Shown: one piece after another, positions 48,520-61,394 of the stretch | Position numbering within the stretch: position 1 is the first letter of the stretch | Layout of the letters: each line of letters starts with the position of its first letter | Source of the DNA: Epiperipatus broadwayi | Taxonomy: Eukaryota; Onychophora; Udeonychophora; Euonychophora; Peripatidae | Direction: 5' to 3' | Length of the DNA stretch: 64,000 nucleotides | Assembly (NCBI GenBank): GCA_028023455.1 | Contig: JAQFVV010006245.1 | Span: forward strand, 7,027,331 to 7,091,330 | Made by a program: the position numbers and the translations under genes | Notes under the pieces: model-generated | What the model was told of the DNA's origin: nothing | Database searches by the model: none | The model's input: the letters and a program-made list of their open reading frames with translations, nothing else

Positions 48520-50480
48520 TTGTCGTTATTGTTCGCTTTCAATTAATAATTCAAGATTTGGTGTCAAATTGGTTAAAATAAAGCGAAGATATAAATCTAT
48601 GGAAAGGAAGTTTCTGATCTTATTTTTTATAGTAAAGATTGCCGAAAATCCTTTTTTACACAAATATGTGGTCGCAAAAGTAATTCATGCAGACTTGGGT
48701 ACTCATTTTTCATTTTGTCCAAAATTTATCTAAATTCATTGTGAGAAAGTTTAATTTTTTTTTAAAAGTGTCATAGCATTGGCCGGGACGCGAACCCGCA
48801 AGCCGGGAAACTGCCTGCAAGTGCAAGGCAGTCGCACTGACCTGATTTTATATCACATTTGAACTCATTTCCAAGAGTCATTCATATTCTTGATTATTTA
48901 AATTTATGGTATTATTTCTAAGATCTTTGAAAGGATTAATAATTTTCATCTTTTACAAATTCATTTTGGATGGACAATATTTTTTAAAACTATCATACAA
49001 TAACTGTATATGATGACAGATAATTGTATTTAATTTCAATTTGTCCATATCTTGGTGCTCATTAATAAAATTATAATAAGTAACAAACAGATCGCAGCTG
49101 CTTTCTTTTACTCTATCCAGCCAAAATTGAATTTTCTTTTTAAATCCATCCATTTTATTATACAAATAAAATACATTTTTTCCACTTCCTTGTAGACTTA
49201 AAATTTAAATCATTAATGTAAGAAAATATATTACTTAAGTAAGCTAGTTTTGCAACCCATTCGATTTCTAAAAAATACTCAGCAAATGAAGATTTTTTTA
49301 AACCAAGCATATTTCTACATCTCTTATTAATTCAAATGGCCTGCTTAGAATTTTATCTTGAGAGAGCCAGCCATCTGACGTCAGTATGAAGTAATAATTC
49401 CTTTTGTTCTACTTCAACTTTTTGACAAAGTACTATGACTAGTCTGGAATTTAGATCTTTTTTTTTTTTTTTTTACAAGATTTACGATTTTTATAGATTC
49501 AGATAAGAATTTATCCAACTCTAGGGATAAATTTTTAGCTGCTAAATACTGTTGATGTATTATGCAATATGTAGTTAATAAATTAGGGTTCAATATTTCT
49601 TGAATTTTTTTAATAACATCACAATGCTGGACCACTAGCTGCACTATCAGTATATAAAATTACACAATTTTTACAATCCAAATCAAGTTTGTTAATATAA
49701 TAATTTAACAGATAAAAAATTTCAAAGCTATTGTGTATGCAGCTAGTTCTACATATTAGAAAAAAATATTCTTTGATGTCTTCAGAAATAATGTCATTAT
49801 TCCATATCTAATGTATTAGATTAAAATAAGCTTTTTGGAAATATCAGATAATTTATTAATTTGAAATATCAAATATGTTTGATTCCTCATTTTTGTTTGT
49901 TAATTGGTGTTCTATTTTTCCTCACCTTCCAATATTATCATTAGCAAGATATATCAATCTGATTTTAATACAGCCAATAATTCAAACATTTCTAAACAAA
50001 CATCTAATAAAATTGATTTTATCAAAGTTTCTGGGCAGTAAATGACTTTGTGGTTTTAGCAAGCCAAAATGATACTAAATTGGAACATTTTAATAGAACT
50101 TTATTCTGAACTGAAGTTTGTTTAAATGTTTTTTCTGTAAAACAAATTATTGCTTTTTACATTCAAAATATTCCAAGGATTTTTTCCTAATTCTGAATGT
50201 CTTGACTTCAAATGTCACAACATTTTTGATGGTTTTATTGCATCATTAGATCAAACACCATGTCAGATTCTACACATCAGGTGTAAATCTTGTTCTGTAA
50301 ATTGAAGGCAAAAATAAATCTATACCATAGATATTCATCACTGTAACTTCTACGGAGGAAAATTTTTTTCTTTCGTGGGCTTCCAATTTCAGTTTCATTC
50401 AATTTTTCTGGAGAGTTTGAACTTTTATTTAAAAAGTGAAATAATGAATCTTCCAGTTCTCTGTTCATTTTGCTAATAAC
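48520..50480 (-). pseudogene. hAT transposase, ZBED5/SCAND3-like, decayed
   Basis: On minus, from the N-terminus: RSYSDEYLWYRF (about 50.33 kb), a BED-type zinc finger remnant SNDAIKPSKM-HLKSRHSELG (about 50.22 kb), then in the RNase H-like part CIIHQQYLAAKNLSLELD (about 49.55 kb) and WVAKLAYLSNIF-YINDLN (about 49.23 kb). Next comes KKIQFWLDRVKESSCDLF (about 49.11 kb) and a C-terminal dimerisation-like region with KKDFRQSLL (about 48.65 kb). This order and these motifs are those of hAT-family transposases, including the vertebrate domesticated relatives ZBED5 and SCAND3. Many stops and frameshifts separate the pieces. The protein would have bound the element's ends and cut and pasted it. Confidence 0.82.
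48768..48842 (-). mobile_element. tRNA-derived SINE, 5'-truncated copy (minus)
   Basis: The reverse complement matches the SINE at 26771: GGTCAGTGCGACTGCC, hairpin CTGCC/GGCAG, GCGGGTTCGCGTCCCGG and CCAATGCTATGACACTT, followed by an A-run. It lacks the first ~15 nt of the body. It lies within the hAT element, so it is younger than that insertion. No target duplication is obvious. Confidence 0.88.
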
Positions 50481-51114
50481 TAAAAATATTTCTTATGTTA
50501 ATATTTCACATATTTTTTCTTATATAATTTTATAATGAATAAAAAATGTGTGCCAAAACCTCCAACAATCAATTTAAAATGCTATTTCTCCAGCTTTGCT
50601 CTAACAGTGATTTGATTTTAAGAGTGGGTTTATTTTATTTTTAGTGAAACTTTTTAATACAACAAAAGAACTTTTTTTTTTTGGTTTACTTAAAGAAACA
50701 AAGAAACATTTGAAGAATTTACTAAATATTCCAGTTTTTTTAATTATTACAAATTATAAAAATATATATATATATTTTAAAAATAATATTTAATTTAAGC
50801 TTTTAATTTTACTGTTTCTTTATTATACTTTAATCTCATTATAATAAATAATTAATAAATATATTAAATTTTGTTCCTTTTTTATTTTACTGCATTTTTG
50901 TAGAATTAAAAAAAAAAACAAAAGTCTGACTAACAGTGCAAGTTATGCAATATGGTAGAACCTACATAAGATCAGAGTTACATTCAAGTAGATTAATTTT
51001 CATTGAAAATTTATTTTGTAATTATCAAATTAAGGATATTTTTCATGAAGAAGTAAAAATTTTTCATGGACCAGCACTGGTTCATGAATTGGCAGTTTAA
51101 AAACACTGATCTCA

Positions 51115-52285
51115 GCATGCACATTAATCTGAATGTAAGATTTATTACAAAAAAAATGAATTGTAAAGAGTTCTGACTTAAGCTTTTGATATTAAACTAT
51201 TAGAAATATGGCTTATCAAATTTACTGCCAATTTGAACACCTGAAGTATAGTGGTGGTACTTCAATAAGAATAATATTGTTATATTTATGGTTTTTGATC
51301 ACTTTTATGCAACTAATGAAGCTAGAAATCTAAAATATACATTGTGCTAAAATTGGTCATTTTTTATTAATATAGTTATGTGTGAAAGATTACATAATCC
51401 TCTAGAAGATGGTATGTAAAGAGTAATGTCTATTCAAATAAATATGTATTTATTGTCAATAATTTATGGTTTTATATACATATATCTTTATTTTCATAGA
51501 AATCAAACCTGGATCTTTAGATTCATGAATATTGAATTTTAAGGTGATGCTCTAGCAATGGCCCAATGCATTATCTTAAAATTCAATGAGATTATTATGG
51601 TTGTTGCTGACAAATATAGTATTGTATTTTTAAAAGTTCCATACTCTGTTTAAATAAAATTAGATTTTAAATATAAAACAGAAAGATATTTTTAATTAAA
51701 ATTAGTTAAAATTAAAATCTTTAGATACCAACAAATTACTTATTATAGTTTTATTATAAGAGTTGATTATAAAATTAATGTTAGTTGTAATTTATTATTT
51801 TTATTAGTATTATTTATTTGGAAATGAGCATAATCAGAAAGTTCAGAATTGCATTTTCAAAAATTTAGTTGAATTTTAATTTTTTATTTTTGTGAAAAGT
51901 AACTAAAAATAATTGAATTAGTGGAATACAAAAAAAATTACTGTGAAATGATTTTAAAATTTGAAACTTATGTTTAAAAATTCAAAATTATTTATAAAGA
52001 TAATTTTGAAATAAACTATGATTTAATAAAATGGTCTTTTTTATTACCAGCTTTATGGGAAATAAATATTTAATGCCTGGAAAAAAAATCACTCCAAATG
52101 TTTAAACAAACATTTAGCTTGTCAATCAGCATAAACTTTAATTTCTTCTCCCCACCAAAAAAATCACTTGTAATAATTGCAGAAATTGTTGAAATAAATA
52201 AATTCATATAAAACTTGTGCTGCAAAACCACTTTTATATTTATAATTAAAGAATTTCAGAGTGAACTGATAATGGTCTAACTGAA
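51115..52285. other. AT-rich stretch without recognised features
   Basis: No coding or repeat structure identified. Confidence 0.5.
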
Positions 52286-52292
52286 ATAAATA

Positions 52293-52385
52293 TCACATGA
52301 TCACCATTTCTTATGTTTGCTCGTAACTGCTATTAAAACACTGGCTTGCACTGAGTGGCACTACTGCATGGAGAGTTTTGTTTAA
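52293..52385. mobile_element. Rearranged fragment of the hammerhead repeat family
   Basis: 52293-52340 matches the minus orientation of the ~430 bp unit (TGATCACCATTTCTTATG), while 52341-52385 matches the plus orientation (CTGGCTTGCA then GAGTGGCA and GAGAGTTTTG). The two pieces join at an inversion point. No ribozyme is retained. Confidence 0.7.
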
Positions 52386-52949
52386 ATAGATATGTTATAA
52401 TCTCAATGTTTTTCATAAACACAATATGGATACAAATACTACTAAATCTTTATAACCTTATTTTTAACAAGTTCTAGATATCCAGAATATTTACTATTTG
52501 ATATTATTTATTTACTCTACATAAATGAATGAAGATGTACCCATAATAGTAGGTTGGAAATTATACCATCCAGAAGCTAAAGAGTATACTCAATAGTTTT
52601 TTTAACCCTGCCATTATATTTTCAGAATATCATAAAGTTAAATAAAAATTTTCCATTGCCTTTGCATTATGGTAGGAAATACACATCTAACTTTCACCCA
52701 ATAAATTTGGTAGAGTAACAGCCCTTCATATATTTTAATTTGTTAAATTCAGAATCAGAATAATTAAAGTTTTTGTTGTATCTCAACAATTAAGTCTACA
52801 TTTCCACCTAAATCAAAACCTACTACTTAACTGATAAACTTTTTGAGTTCTTTGAATAATTGCTAAATCATATTTTTATATATCACCCTTAAAATATTAA
52901 TAAATTCTATAGATCATTTAAAAATAAAAATAAATGAAGTAATCATCAG

Positions 52950-54118
52950 AACATTGTAAAACTAGAAGTTAAAAAATGATGTTCTCGATTTTACTTTTAC
53001 ATCAATGACCTTCACCATTATAGCTATTCTGCATCTTGATATCTTTGTTATGAAGTTACCTATAAACTGTTCCAAAAATCATATTTCTGTTCAACACTAG
53101 TTTTCATTTTAAATGCCTTTTTATTAGCAATTAATACTTATTTTCATACCATTATGCAAATATTATGCAATATGAATAAACTTAGTCAACAAACAACTAA
53201 TTTTATACATGGTCACAAGCCTTTTTGATCAACTGAATCAAATGCTTTGAGCAAAGTAATGGAAGAAATATATAACACCCATTTTTGTTTTGCATTTGAC
53301 AAAATATTTTTATAGATTTTTTTTAATTCTCTAAAATTATAATAAATCTTTGCCAACCTTTCAACTATGATAGAAACTAGCTTATTTCTTGAAAATATTT
53401 TGGATTGGAGTAGATAATAATTATATTCTCTAATAATTATTACAATTTTTTCTATTTTAATTTAAAAAAAAAACAAAAAAAATTAAAGCATTTTTAAGAT
53501 AAGATACCACAACTTCTTTAAAACTATTAGAACTTATTAAAATATCTGATAGATACTATTATTTTTAAGGTAATATATTATCACAATATATTAAAACTTT
53601 AAATATTCCATCAGGATCTGCAATACTTCTATTTTTAAAATTGTAAGGAGTTGTTTTTTATTCATTAAAGTGAGTACCTTTACAAATCTAATAGGAAGGT
53701 TGGAGGGATATATCATTAAAATAAATCATCTGAATTATTGTATCATTAGTCAAAAAGTTTTTAAAAATATTAATTCAAGATATTATAATTATCATATAAA
53801 CAAAGCAATATCCTCTGCTTTGATAATATTATAATAATTTCTTTCAACACACGTATAATGATCATAAACAGTAAGTGATTAGTTCTATCTCCATTACAGA
53901 TCTGCTTTAAATTCTTGTATTGCTTATGAGGTATTGTGTTTATATTATCATCATTTACTATATGTCTCATTTTAATCAAATTATTAATACAAGAATCCTT
54001 GTTAAAAAAATCAGAATTTTTCTTTTTAGTAAAACCAAATCTAGATTTACTTTTATTGCTGATACAGTCCTTAAAAGAATTTTTACATCTCAATAATAGG
54101 ATAAACTTAAATATATAA
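52950..54118 (-). pseudogene. Non-LTR reverse transcriptase remnant
   Basis: Minus-strand pieces in LINE order. At 54.05-53.9 kb: FGFTKKKNSDFF, CINNLIKMRHIV and KQYKNLKQICNGD, as in the region before RT. At about 53.6 kb: SIADPDGIFKVLI (cf. the SGPDGIP block). At about 53.25 kb: KAFDSVDQKGL (motif A). Stops and frameshifts are numerous, and nothing with YADD was found downstream, so the fragment is incomplete. The spacer between blocks matches no other copy here, so it is a separate LINE family from the RTE and CR1-like ones. Confidence 0.68.
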
Positions 54119-54124
54119 TTGGTA

Positions 54125-57100
54125 GTTTTAATATTTAATCAAAAAAGAGTAATAATTATTGATGAATTTTTTAAAAAAATATCTTACCAATATATTTAAA
54201 ATAGGAGCTATTTTAATTCAACCATTATTTTAATTTTGAAACATAGTGATTTAGAGTTTATTCGATAATTTGTTCATGTAGCATTAATTTCTTTTATAAA
54301 TACGGTTTTAACTTCATAAAGCACCATCATTTTGAAGATAAATTCATCCAAATTATTTTTTACTAGACTGTTATATTTGGGGCTTTATTATAAATTTTAA
54401 TAAGCTCAACTTTGAAGTTTTCTCAGAAAACAATAGATTTTTAAAATGTATAAATTATTGTAATTTTCTTATATATGTCATGATTATGTTATTAGGTAAT
54501 AAGTCATGCATATGAATGATATTCAATCATGTTAAAACTATTATGAGAAGTTAAAATTATATACTATTTATAAAAGGTTTTTACATTTGAAATTTTATTT
54601 TAAAAAAGTCAAAAAACCTGTGCAATCTATTGTTTCATTTACTGAACCAGTGAGTCTTAATATTGTAAAATAATGAAATTCTAAATACCAGATTTTATTC
54701 AAGCTTATGGTCCAATTTTAATAGGAGATGAAAGATTAAATTGTATTAAGATATTAGCAAAGAGCATTGACCATGGTTAATTATAGTTCTAACATGTTCA
54801 CATAACCTATTGTTTGATTACTGTATTCACTTGTCAAGCATATTGTCTTAATATAAATATACTTATTATTTCAATTAACTTTAAAAAATATTAACAATTA
54901 ATAAGATTAGTACTATTTATTTATTTGATTATTTAAAAGCGCAAATCAATAGTGATTCGAAGTTTTAAATATGCTTTTTTAAATTTCTTAAGGCTTAGTA
55001 AATGTAAATGCTTAAAGATGGCAGCACTTGAAGAAAGATTAAATTTTTATAATTGATTTTATTTCAAATAAAATCAAAGCTAAAAAAAAAAACTTATTCC
55101 GAATTTTAAGTTAAGAACTTAATGAATAAATAGTACATTATTGTAAATTGCAATGATGTACTTTTAAAACAAAAAAGAAAAATGAATCTGTTGAATAATA
55201 TGTATTGATTTAGCTAGTCAATAATTTTCTAACACAATGTAAAATAATATACTTTGTAAAAAAAAAAAATGTATAAATTATTTATGGAAATGTATAATTT
55301 TTTTAAAAAAAATTTTTTTTTATTTGTATATTTTATATTATAAATGTTTTACTGAAAATAAAATCAGTAATAATTATATGCATTAATTATTTACTTATTC
55401 TTGTTTTTGTGATGTTTTAAGAGTCCCACATCTTCATTATGATATTCTTGACCACAAAAAATTGCTTAAATATAACTTACAAAGATATTATGAGAACTAA
55501 ATTATTCCATCACAAATGTGACACTATTTTCAAAGAAATACAGGAAATTAAATATCAATTTCAACAGTATCTTCATAATATTATATGACCATTTGTCAAT
55601 TAGATGTATTATCATATTATCACAGACAGTAATCTCATCATTATTATTTTTAGCAGCTAAATAAGTATGGCCATTCTAAATGAAAAAAAAAAAAGAACAA
55701 ATAAAAGCTTAAAGATGATTGTCATGATGATTATACAAACCAATCCTGAATCACAAATACATCTACATATCATATGATGATTTTTAAATCTATTTGATAT
55801 TGTATAAAACAGTTTCTTTTCTGCAGTGAATTTTAATTTTTAAATTTCTGAAAGCTTATAAATAGCAAATATCAGTTTTGCAGCTTTAATCCATCAATCA
55901 TTTTAAGGCTTCTTTCAATTATTAAATTTTCGCCTTTAAATCTCTATATGCAATACAGATAGAAATTGATTAAGAGTGTGTGTGCATACATATTATATCT
56001 TATTTTTCTTATTGGTTTTGATTATTATTTCTCCACATGTAATTATAGAAACACTTTTTATAATACTGGTGCAATGTTTTCAAGAGAAATGGAAAACTTT
56101 GATAAAATTAATCTATGAAAATATGAATAATCCACCCAGAAATGACAAAGTTATAGTCTTTAGATTTTTATGAAATTCAGACTATTAACTTTTATTTTTT
56201 ATAATCAATTGCATGGAAATCTCTGGATCATTATTAGAATATTAGAATAAATAAAAAAAATAAATAAATGTATTTCTGGCATGTTTCTGTTTTGAAATGG
56301 ATTTTTAAAATAGATATTGCATAGTATAGACTAAACTAAGAGTTTGCTTTACAATGCCTCAGTGTTTTATCTTTTATAAGTGATTTTTAGTAGTAGTGAA
56401 TATTACTAAAATGATATCACTTGATTATTATAGTATAAACAAGAGCAGTCTTCCTCAATTATTTCAATGTGATCTGCTGTAAGCATAGTCATCAATGATT
56501 GTTATATAGTAATATAATATATTAATTCCTATTATCAAGCCAGTTTAGTGGCTTTTATTCAGGTTTAGAATAGTAGAAAAAAACTTCTCTTTTTCTTGTA
56601 ATAAGTTAAAAGTGAAATTGTAGTAATATTAATATTTCTAGCCATTGTCTAAAGTTGAAACAAAACTAAAGTCAGTTACATAGTTACTGACATATGCAAT
56701 CAGGTTGGTTTGAGATCAAAACTTTTTGAGTTTTTTTTTGAATTTTTTTTAGATATTATTGATAGTTTAAAAAGTTACAAAAAATGATTGCTGATGTTTA
56801 ACTGCATTAGAGCCTTGGATCCCAAGTCTCTACTAATATAGGCAAAAACTGGTAAAAGATTAATAAATTGCACAATGTCATGGCAATCAATGATTTTTTA
56901 GCTTACAGCAGATAGATCTAGAATAAAAATAAAGATTGCTCTTATTATTATTGTATATTCAAATTTAGATTATTACTTCAAGTATATTTAGATAAAAGAT
57001 TTTTGATCTTGTATTAGTGATGTGATGTATGTATTAAGTGCTACTATAAATTTTTAGCATTTTACAATTGGCATAATATTTTTGCTTTTATTTAGATTAT

Positions 57101-57420
57101 CTAGAATTTTGAATATATCAGAACAAAATAGATAGTCATGTTGATGCAAACATAACATTTCACAATAACTATTTCCTGCTATACTATTGTATCTAGGCAA
57201 TATAGATTCAATAATTTATTTTTATCGCATTAACAATTTTTATTTTACTCCTTTGCTAGACCTAAAAGCTTCTTTTCTTCTATTTTATCTACAACAAATG
57301 ACTGATTATATAAATTACTTGGAAACAAATTTTCTCAGGCATTTTATTACTACATTGTCTTTATATAATGATTCATTTGTTACTTTTTTATTTCTACACA
57401 TTTTAAAGATTGGGTGCAAC
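54125..57420. other. AT-rich stretch without recognised features
   Basis: Frames at 55976 and 57187 show no family motif and are likely chance. No tRNA, TIR or tandem array was seen. Confidence 0.45.
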
Positions 57421-57439
57421 AAATTTATAGCTATTGTTA

Positions 57440-57630
57440 TTCCTATGCTGGAGTCATCAAGCAATAGCAATTGTGACTGGAAAAAGGAGTCTAAACAATA
57501 ATATAAATTAAATTATAAGAAATAAAGTCAGTGAGCTAATAGAAAGGTTAGCTTAAATATTTAAGGAACATGTTGAATGCTAAATTCCAATAATAATAAT
57601 AATATATCTACACAAGTAATCAGATATAAA
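57440..57630 (+). repeat. Direct repeat, copy 1 (paired with 61395-61560)
   Basis: Shares with the later copy CAATAGCAATTGT, a TTAAATATTTAA segment and TGCTAAATTCCAATAATAA through ATATATCTA and CAGATA. The later copy lies about 3.9 kb downstream in the same orientation. The hammerhead unit and Gypsy remnant lie between. Either two members of an interspersed family or a duplicated flank. Confidence 0.7.
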
Positions 57631-57632
57631 AA

Positions 57633-57942
57633 CTGGCAAAACTCTCCATATAGTAGTGCCACTCAGTGCCAACCAGAGTAATCAATGGATTCCAGAAGGC
57701 TTGTGCATAAAATCCCTATCTAGTGCCTACTCATCCAATATCCCCAGACTAGTTTCTGGCTTGTGGCCTTCATCAGTGAGAAGCTTTGGATCTGAGTGCA
57801 CTGCATCTAGATCTTAGGATCTAATGCAACTCTCCAGCAGCCACCTTTTATCTCTACTTAACTACAAAATGATGATAATGAAATTAAAAACACAATAATA
57901 TTTTTAATCTAAAGTCAATAGCTTATATAGTCATATGGGCCT
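57633..57942 (-). mobile_element. Solitary hammerhead repeat unit, joined to Gypsy pol
   Basis: A partial unit of the ~430 bp family on minus (about 310 bp), with GAGTGGCACTA, CATTGATTACTCTGG, a ribozyme at 57733-57791 and the ACTATATAAGC boundary. On its plus-strand right side it stops within a few bases of the first codons of the pol remnant (about 57937-57942). So it inserted into, or recombined with, the Gypsy element and removed its upstream part. Confidence 0.8.
57733..57791 (-). ncRNA. Type I hammerhead ribozyme, best preserved
   Basis: On minus: outer stem I AUCCAA, inner UUCUCA, core CUGAUGA (57776-57770), stem II GGC(CACAA)GCC, GAAA, stem III AC-UA-GU, cleavage C (GUC triplet), then UGGGGA closing inner stem I and UUGGAU closing the outer part after a UA internal loop. 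All core boxes are intact; only an A/A mismatch at the base of stem II is unusual. The internal loop in stem I could make the tertiary contact with loop II that fast hammerheads need. Confidence 0.85.
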
Positions 57943-59713
57943 CGAATTGATATTGACAACAGATGCATCCGAAGTTGGAGTAGGAGCAGTCTTAAGCCAT
58001 ACAGTAGCTGATGGTGAGCGACCAATTGTCTACACTTCCAGAACATTAACAAAAGCTGAGCAAAATTATAGTCAACTAGATAAAGAGGCTCTGGCTATCA
58101 TATTTGTGATAATAAAGTTTCATCAATATTTGTATGGTCAACAGTTTAAAATCTTTACTGATCATAAACTGCTGTTGGGATTATTAGCAAAAAATAAAAC
58201 TGCCCCTGATCATCTAAGCCCTAGAATGTTACATTGGGTTAATCCGTTATCAGGCTATGATTTTGATCTAAATTTCAAAAAAGGAAAGATCATTAAACAC
58301 GCAGATGCACTGTCAAGAATGCCCATTAAAGCTGAACTACAAAAAGATAACCAAACTATTAACTACATCGATAATTGGAACAACGAATTAATAAATAGTG
58401 AAAAGGTAGCTAGTTGGACTAAGGCAAACCATGGATATAAATACTTAAGTAATTGGATCAGCAAAGGCTGGCCAAAAAGTTGGCCCAAGACACTACATAA
58501 AACCTTATGGGACGTAAGACAAAGACTGTCCATAAACAAGGTATGTATATTAATGGATGATAGAGTGTTGATACCGAGCTGTGGGCAGAATAAGATTCTT
58601 CACTTAATTCATCAAGGTCATCCTGGGATAGTGTGGGCCAAAGCTCTGGCTCATAGTTACATATGGTGGCCCGCCATTAATATTGACATAGAGAAATATG
58701 TGAAATCATGTGAAAGTTGCCAAATAAATGCAAATATGCATGAGAAAAAAAATGCTGCTTGGCCAGCAGCTGAAAAAGTGTGGAGCCGTATTCATGTTGA
58801 CTATGCTGGACCGTTTCATGGCTTCATATTTTTGGTAGTGATCGATGCTTATTCAAAGTGGATGGAATATAGAGTAGTGAAAAATACCAGTACCGAAGAA
58901 ACAATCGCAAAACTGAAGGAGATTTTTGCTTTTCATGGGATTCCTGAAACAATCGTGTCTGACAATGGTACCAGTTTCACCCACTAAATTTGAAGAATTT
59001 CTCACAGAATGGGGAATTAAACACTTAGCCACGCCCCCATATCACCCGGAGTCCAATGGTTTTGCAGAAAAGGCAGTACAAACTTTGAAGCAAACGTTAC
59101 AGAAGGAAGGCACTGCAAATATACAAAACACCTTACATTCTGCCTTATTATATCAACATAGTACTCCATGTGCTACAGGCAAATCTCCTGCAGAATTAAT
59201 TTTCGGATGGAAACTCCACACAAAACTATCGTTACTCTACCCAGAACAAAACTTTACACATTACAAAAGCAACACTGGAGATACTACTTACTCCAAAGGA
59301 GAAAAAGTCTGGGTTAGAGATGTTATCAGGAAATACTGGGTGAAGGCCTTCATAAAAGAAATTCTGTCAACACAAATAATACTTGTAGAGACAGAAACTG
59401 GAAAAACAATGCGCAAGCATATAAATCATGTGAGACGTCGAGAAGAATTAATGCAAACCGGAAGTACTGCAGCACCACGCATTCCCAAAAGTGAAAAAAA
59501 TCCAACAATCAAGAAACTGAAGGAGCCAACAAAACACCAGTAGAAGAGAAATACAACAATCAAGAGACCAACAAAACACAAGTAGAAGAGAAGTACGATG
59601 ATCAAGAGACCAAGAAAATGCCAATAGAAGAGAAAACATCTCCGCGAAGATCTTTAAGAATAAGAAAAGAACACGCTTACTTAAAAGACTATGTAAGACT
59701 TCAGAAACAATAA
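57937..59713 (+). pseudogene. Ty3/Gypsy-type pol 3' part: RNase H and integrase, frameshifted
   Basis: Begins inside pol with RNase H (LTTDASEVGVGAVLSH, LDKEALAIIF, KIFTDHKLL, HADALSRMP). The integrase zinc-binding HHCC domain follows (HLIHQGHPGIVWAKALAH, CESCQIN), then the catalytic core: VDYAGPFHGF with the first Asp, IVSDNGTSF with the second, and PYHPESNGFAEKAV with the Glu. One frameshift is at about 58980, just after the second Asp. A second near 59525 moves the tail into another frame, which ends PRRSLRIRKEHAYLKDY and stops at 59711-59713. The tail before that holds three degenerate repeats (VEEKYNNQETNK-like). The layout resembles the Mag/K02A2.6-type branch of Gypsy elements. Gag, protease and RT are absent because a hammerhead unit joins at the left. 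Confidence 0.92.
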
Positions 59714-59718
59714 TTTCT

Positions 59719-59731
59719 GAAGTGGTGGAGG
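59719..59731 (+). promoter_or_regulatory. Polypurine tract of the Gypsy-type element
   Basis: GAAGTGGTGGAG-type purine-rich run right after the pol stop and directly before a TG dinucleotide at 59732. This is the usual primer site for plus-strand synthesis. Confidence 0.65.
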
Positions 59732-60316
59732 TGCTATATACGGTGTAATAATTAATAAGTTTTGTTAAAATAAGTTATACGTATATAATAATTAATGTTT
59801 TATTAAAATAAGTTTTATTAATTGAAATAGACAGGAATTTTGTAATTAAATTTGGTATGCTATTAAAGATAAGCGCTCCAGATTAGAAACTAATTAAGCA
59901 GCTAGATTAAAAGTGCTGATTACTAAAAGTAGACAATAGCTAAGAATTAATTGGTTTCTAAAACATCCCTTAACAAGAAAAAAGAAGGAACAAAAAATAA
60001 CTAAGCAGCACTTGTAGCGGGGAACTCATTGAATGCACATGAAAGTCAAGAGTTTTAACTTAGCAATGGAACAAACCCAGTGAACTCCACCACTGAAGGT
60101 TAAAAGGTGGACCTAGGAACTTTGCAGGCCACACTGGTCTAAATTATGTTTTTCTTATGCCTTCATGTCCAGTGTTCGTAAGTTAAACTTAATTGTCTTA
60201 TAACTATATATGTAATATTATTTATCCGACTGATAATTTTATTAAATTATTTGTCTAATCATTTGGTTTCTTCTGTCTATTTACCTGATTGTTAAGCTGA
60301 GTGAGTGGCTGTACAC
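59732..60316 (+). repeat. Probable 3' LTR of the Gypsy-type element
   Basis: Starts TGCTATATACGG straight after the polypurine tract. The interior has G+C-richer patches (about 60010-60130) unlike the flanks. The right end is not proven: no second LTR is in the window to compare with, and the proposed end at CA near 60316 is only a guess. Confidence 0.45.
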
Positions 60317-61394
60317 AGCAATTAGACAGACTTTATTTCTTATTTAATCCAAGTCTAATCAATCTGAAAGATGCCCTAAGGCATATTCCATCTCTGATGT
60401 GTATTTCCTTTTTTAAATATCATCAGCATTATTTTTTTGAGACTGTTTGTTCTATTTTTGTTGACTTCAACTCTGGGTTTAATTGGGATAGCTTTACTTT
60501 TGGGTATTTTTTTCTTGTGATTTACACATGGCAGACCTTGATTAAGTGATCTACTTTATTTCAGACTTTGCATTTTACATTTAGGAAGTTGCACTTTCAT
60601 GCCATGTGTCAAAGTTTCTCATAGTGGTATCGATTTAATCTTCTCTTTTCTAGCTATTTGGATCATCTTGCTTTAGTTGATTGATTGGGATCATCAATGC
60701 TTGATAGCTGAAACTTTTTCTTGACTAAGAATTAGTTCATTGGCAGTTCTTATTTCTATGACTTCTATGTACAGCAGATCTAATATATGCAGTAACTGTT
60801 ATCAAAGTTTGTCAGCATTCATACCCCACAGAAATAGTTCAAACAACATTTCTTCACACAAATATTTGCCAAATTTATTAAAATCATGTCATAATCTCTA
60901 ACCTACTCTACCCTCACTTGGCATCTATTTTATAAATGAAGGTGTGCTATGTAGTTAGAGAATTCTGAATTAAAATAATCATTTAAACATTTTCCTAATT
61001 TGCATGAGATAAATTTTCTAGATCACCTGGGTTGCAGAATCAACTTGTAATTTCAATTAACCTAAAACTGATAAAAGGGGGAAATGTGACAACTTTTGCA
61101 ACATCAACTTTAGTAATATTAATTATAAAGTACTTGTCTTTTTTTTTTGTATAGATATACCACTTATAATGCAAAATTCTTCTATTTGCAGCTGTGTTGT
61201 TACTATTTTGTTTATCAACTACAGCTGAATATCCGTAAACTGTTTTTTAGATTTTTTTAAATGTCAGTTTTGAGTGATTAATTAACACATTCTGCACTTA
61301 GGACTCTGTAATCCCACAAATTTTAGGGATGCTTTAATTTCTATGCTAATTTTCAACTTGTCAACTGCAACAATGATATGCTATTTCCACTCCT

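Larger units (their letters stand above)
48042..51108 (-). mobile_element. hAT transposon (ZBED5/SCAND3-like), decayed
   Basis: The ends are inverted: AAGTGTTTCTCAA at 48042 and, reading from the other side, CAGTGTTTTTAAACTG ending at 51108. This fits the CAGTGTTTCTCAA-type termini of hAT elements. The 8 bp flanks are ATCTAGAA (48034-48041) and ATCTCAGC (51109-51116), sharing only the first four bases, so a target duplication is uncertain and possibly eroded. The transposase pseudogene lies inside on minus. A SINE has inserted at 48768-48842. Total about 3.07 kb. Confidence 0.75.
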
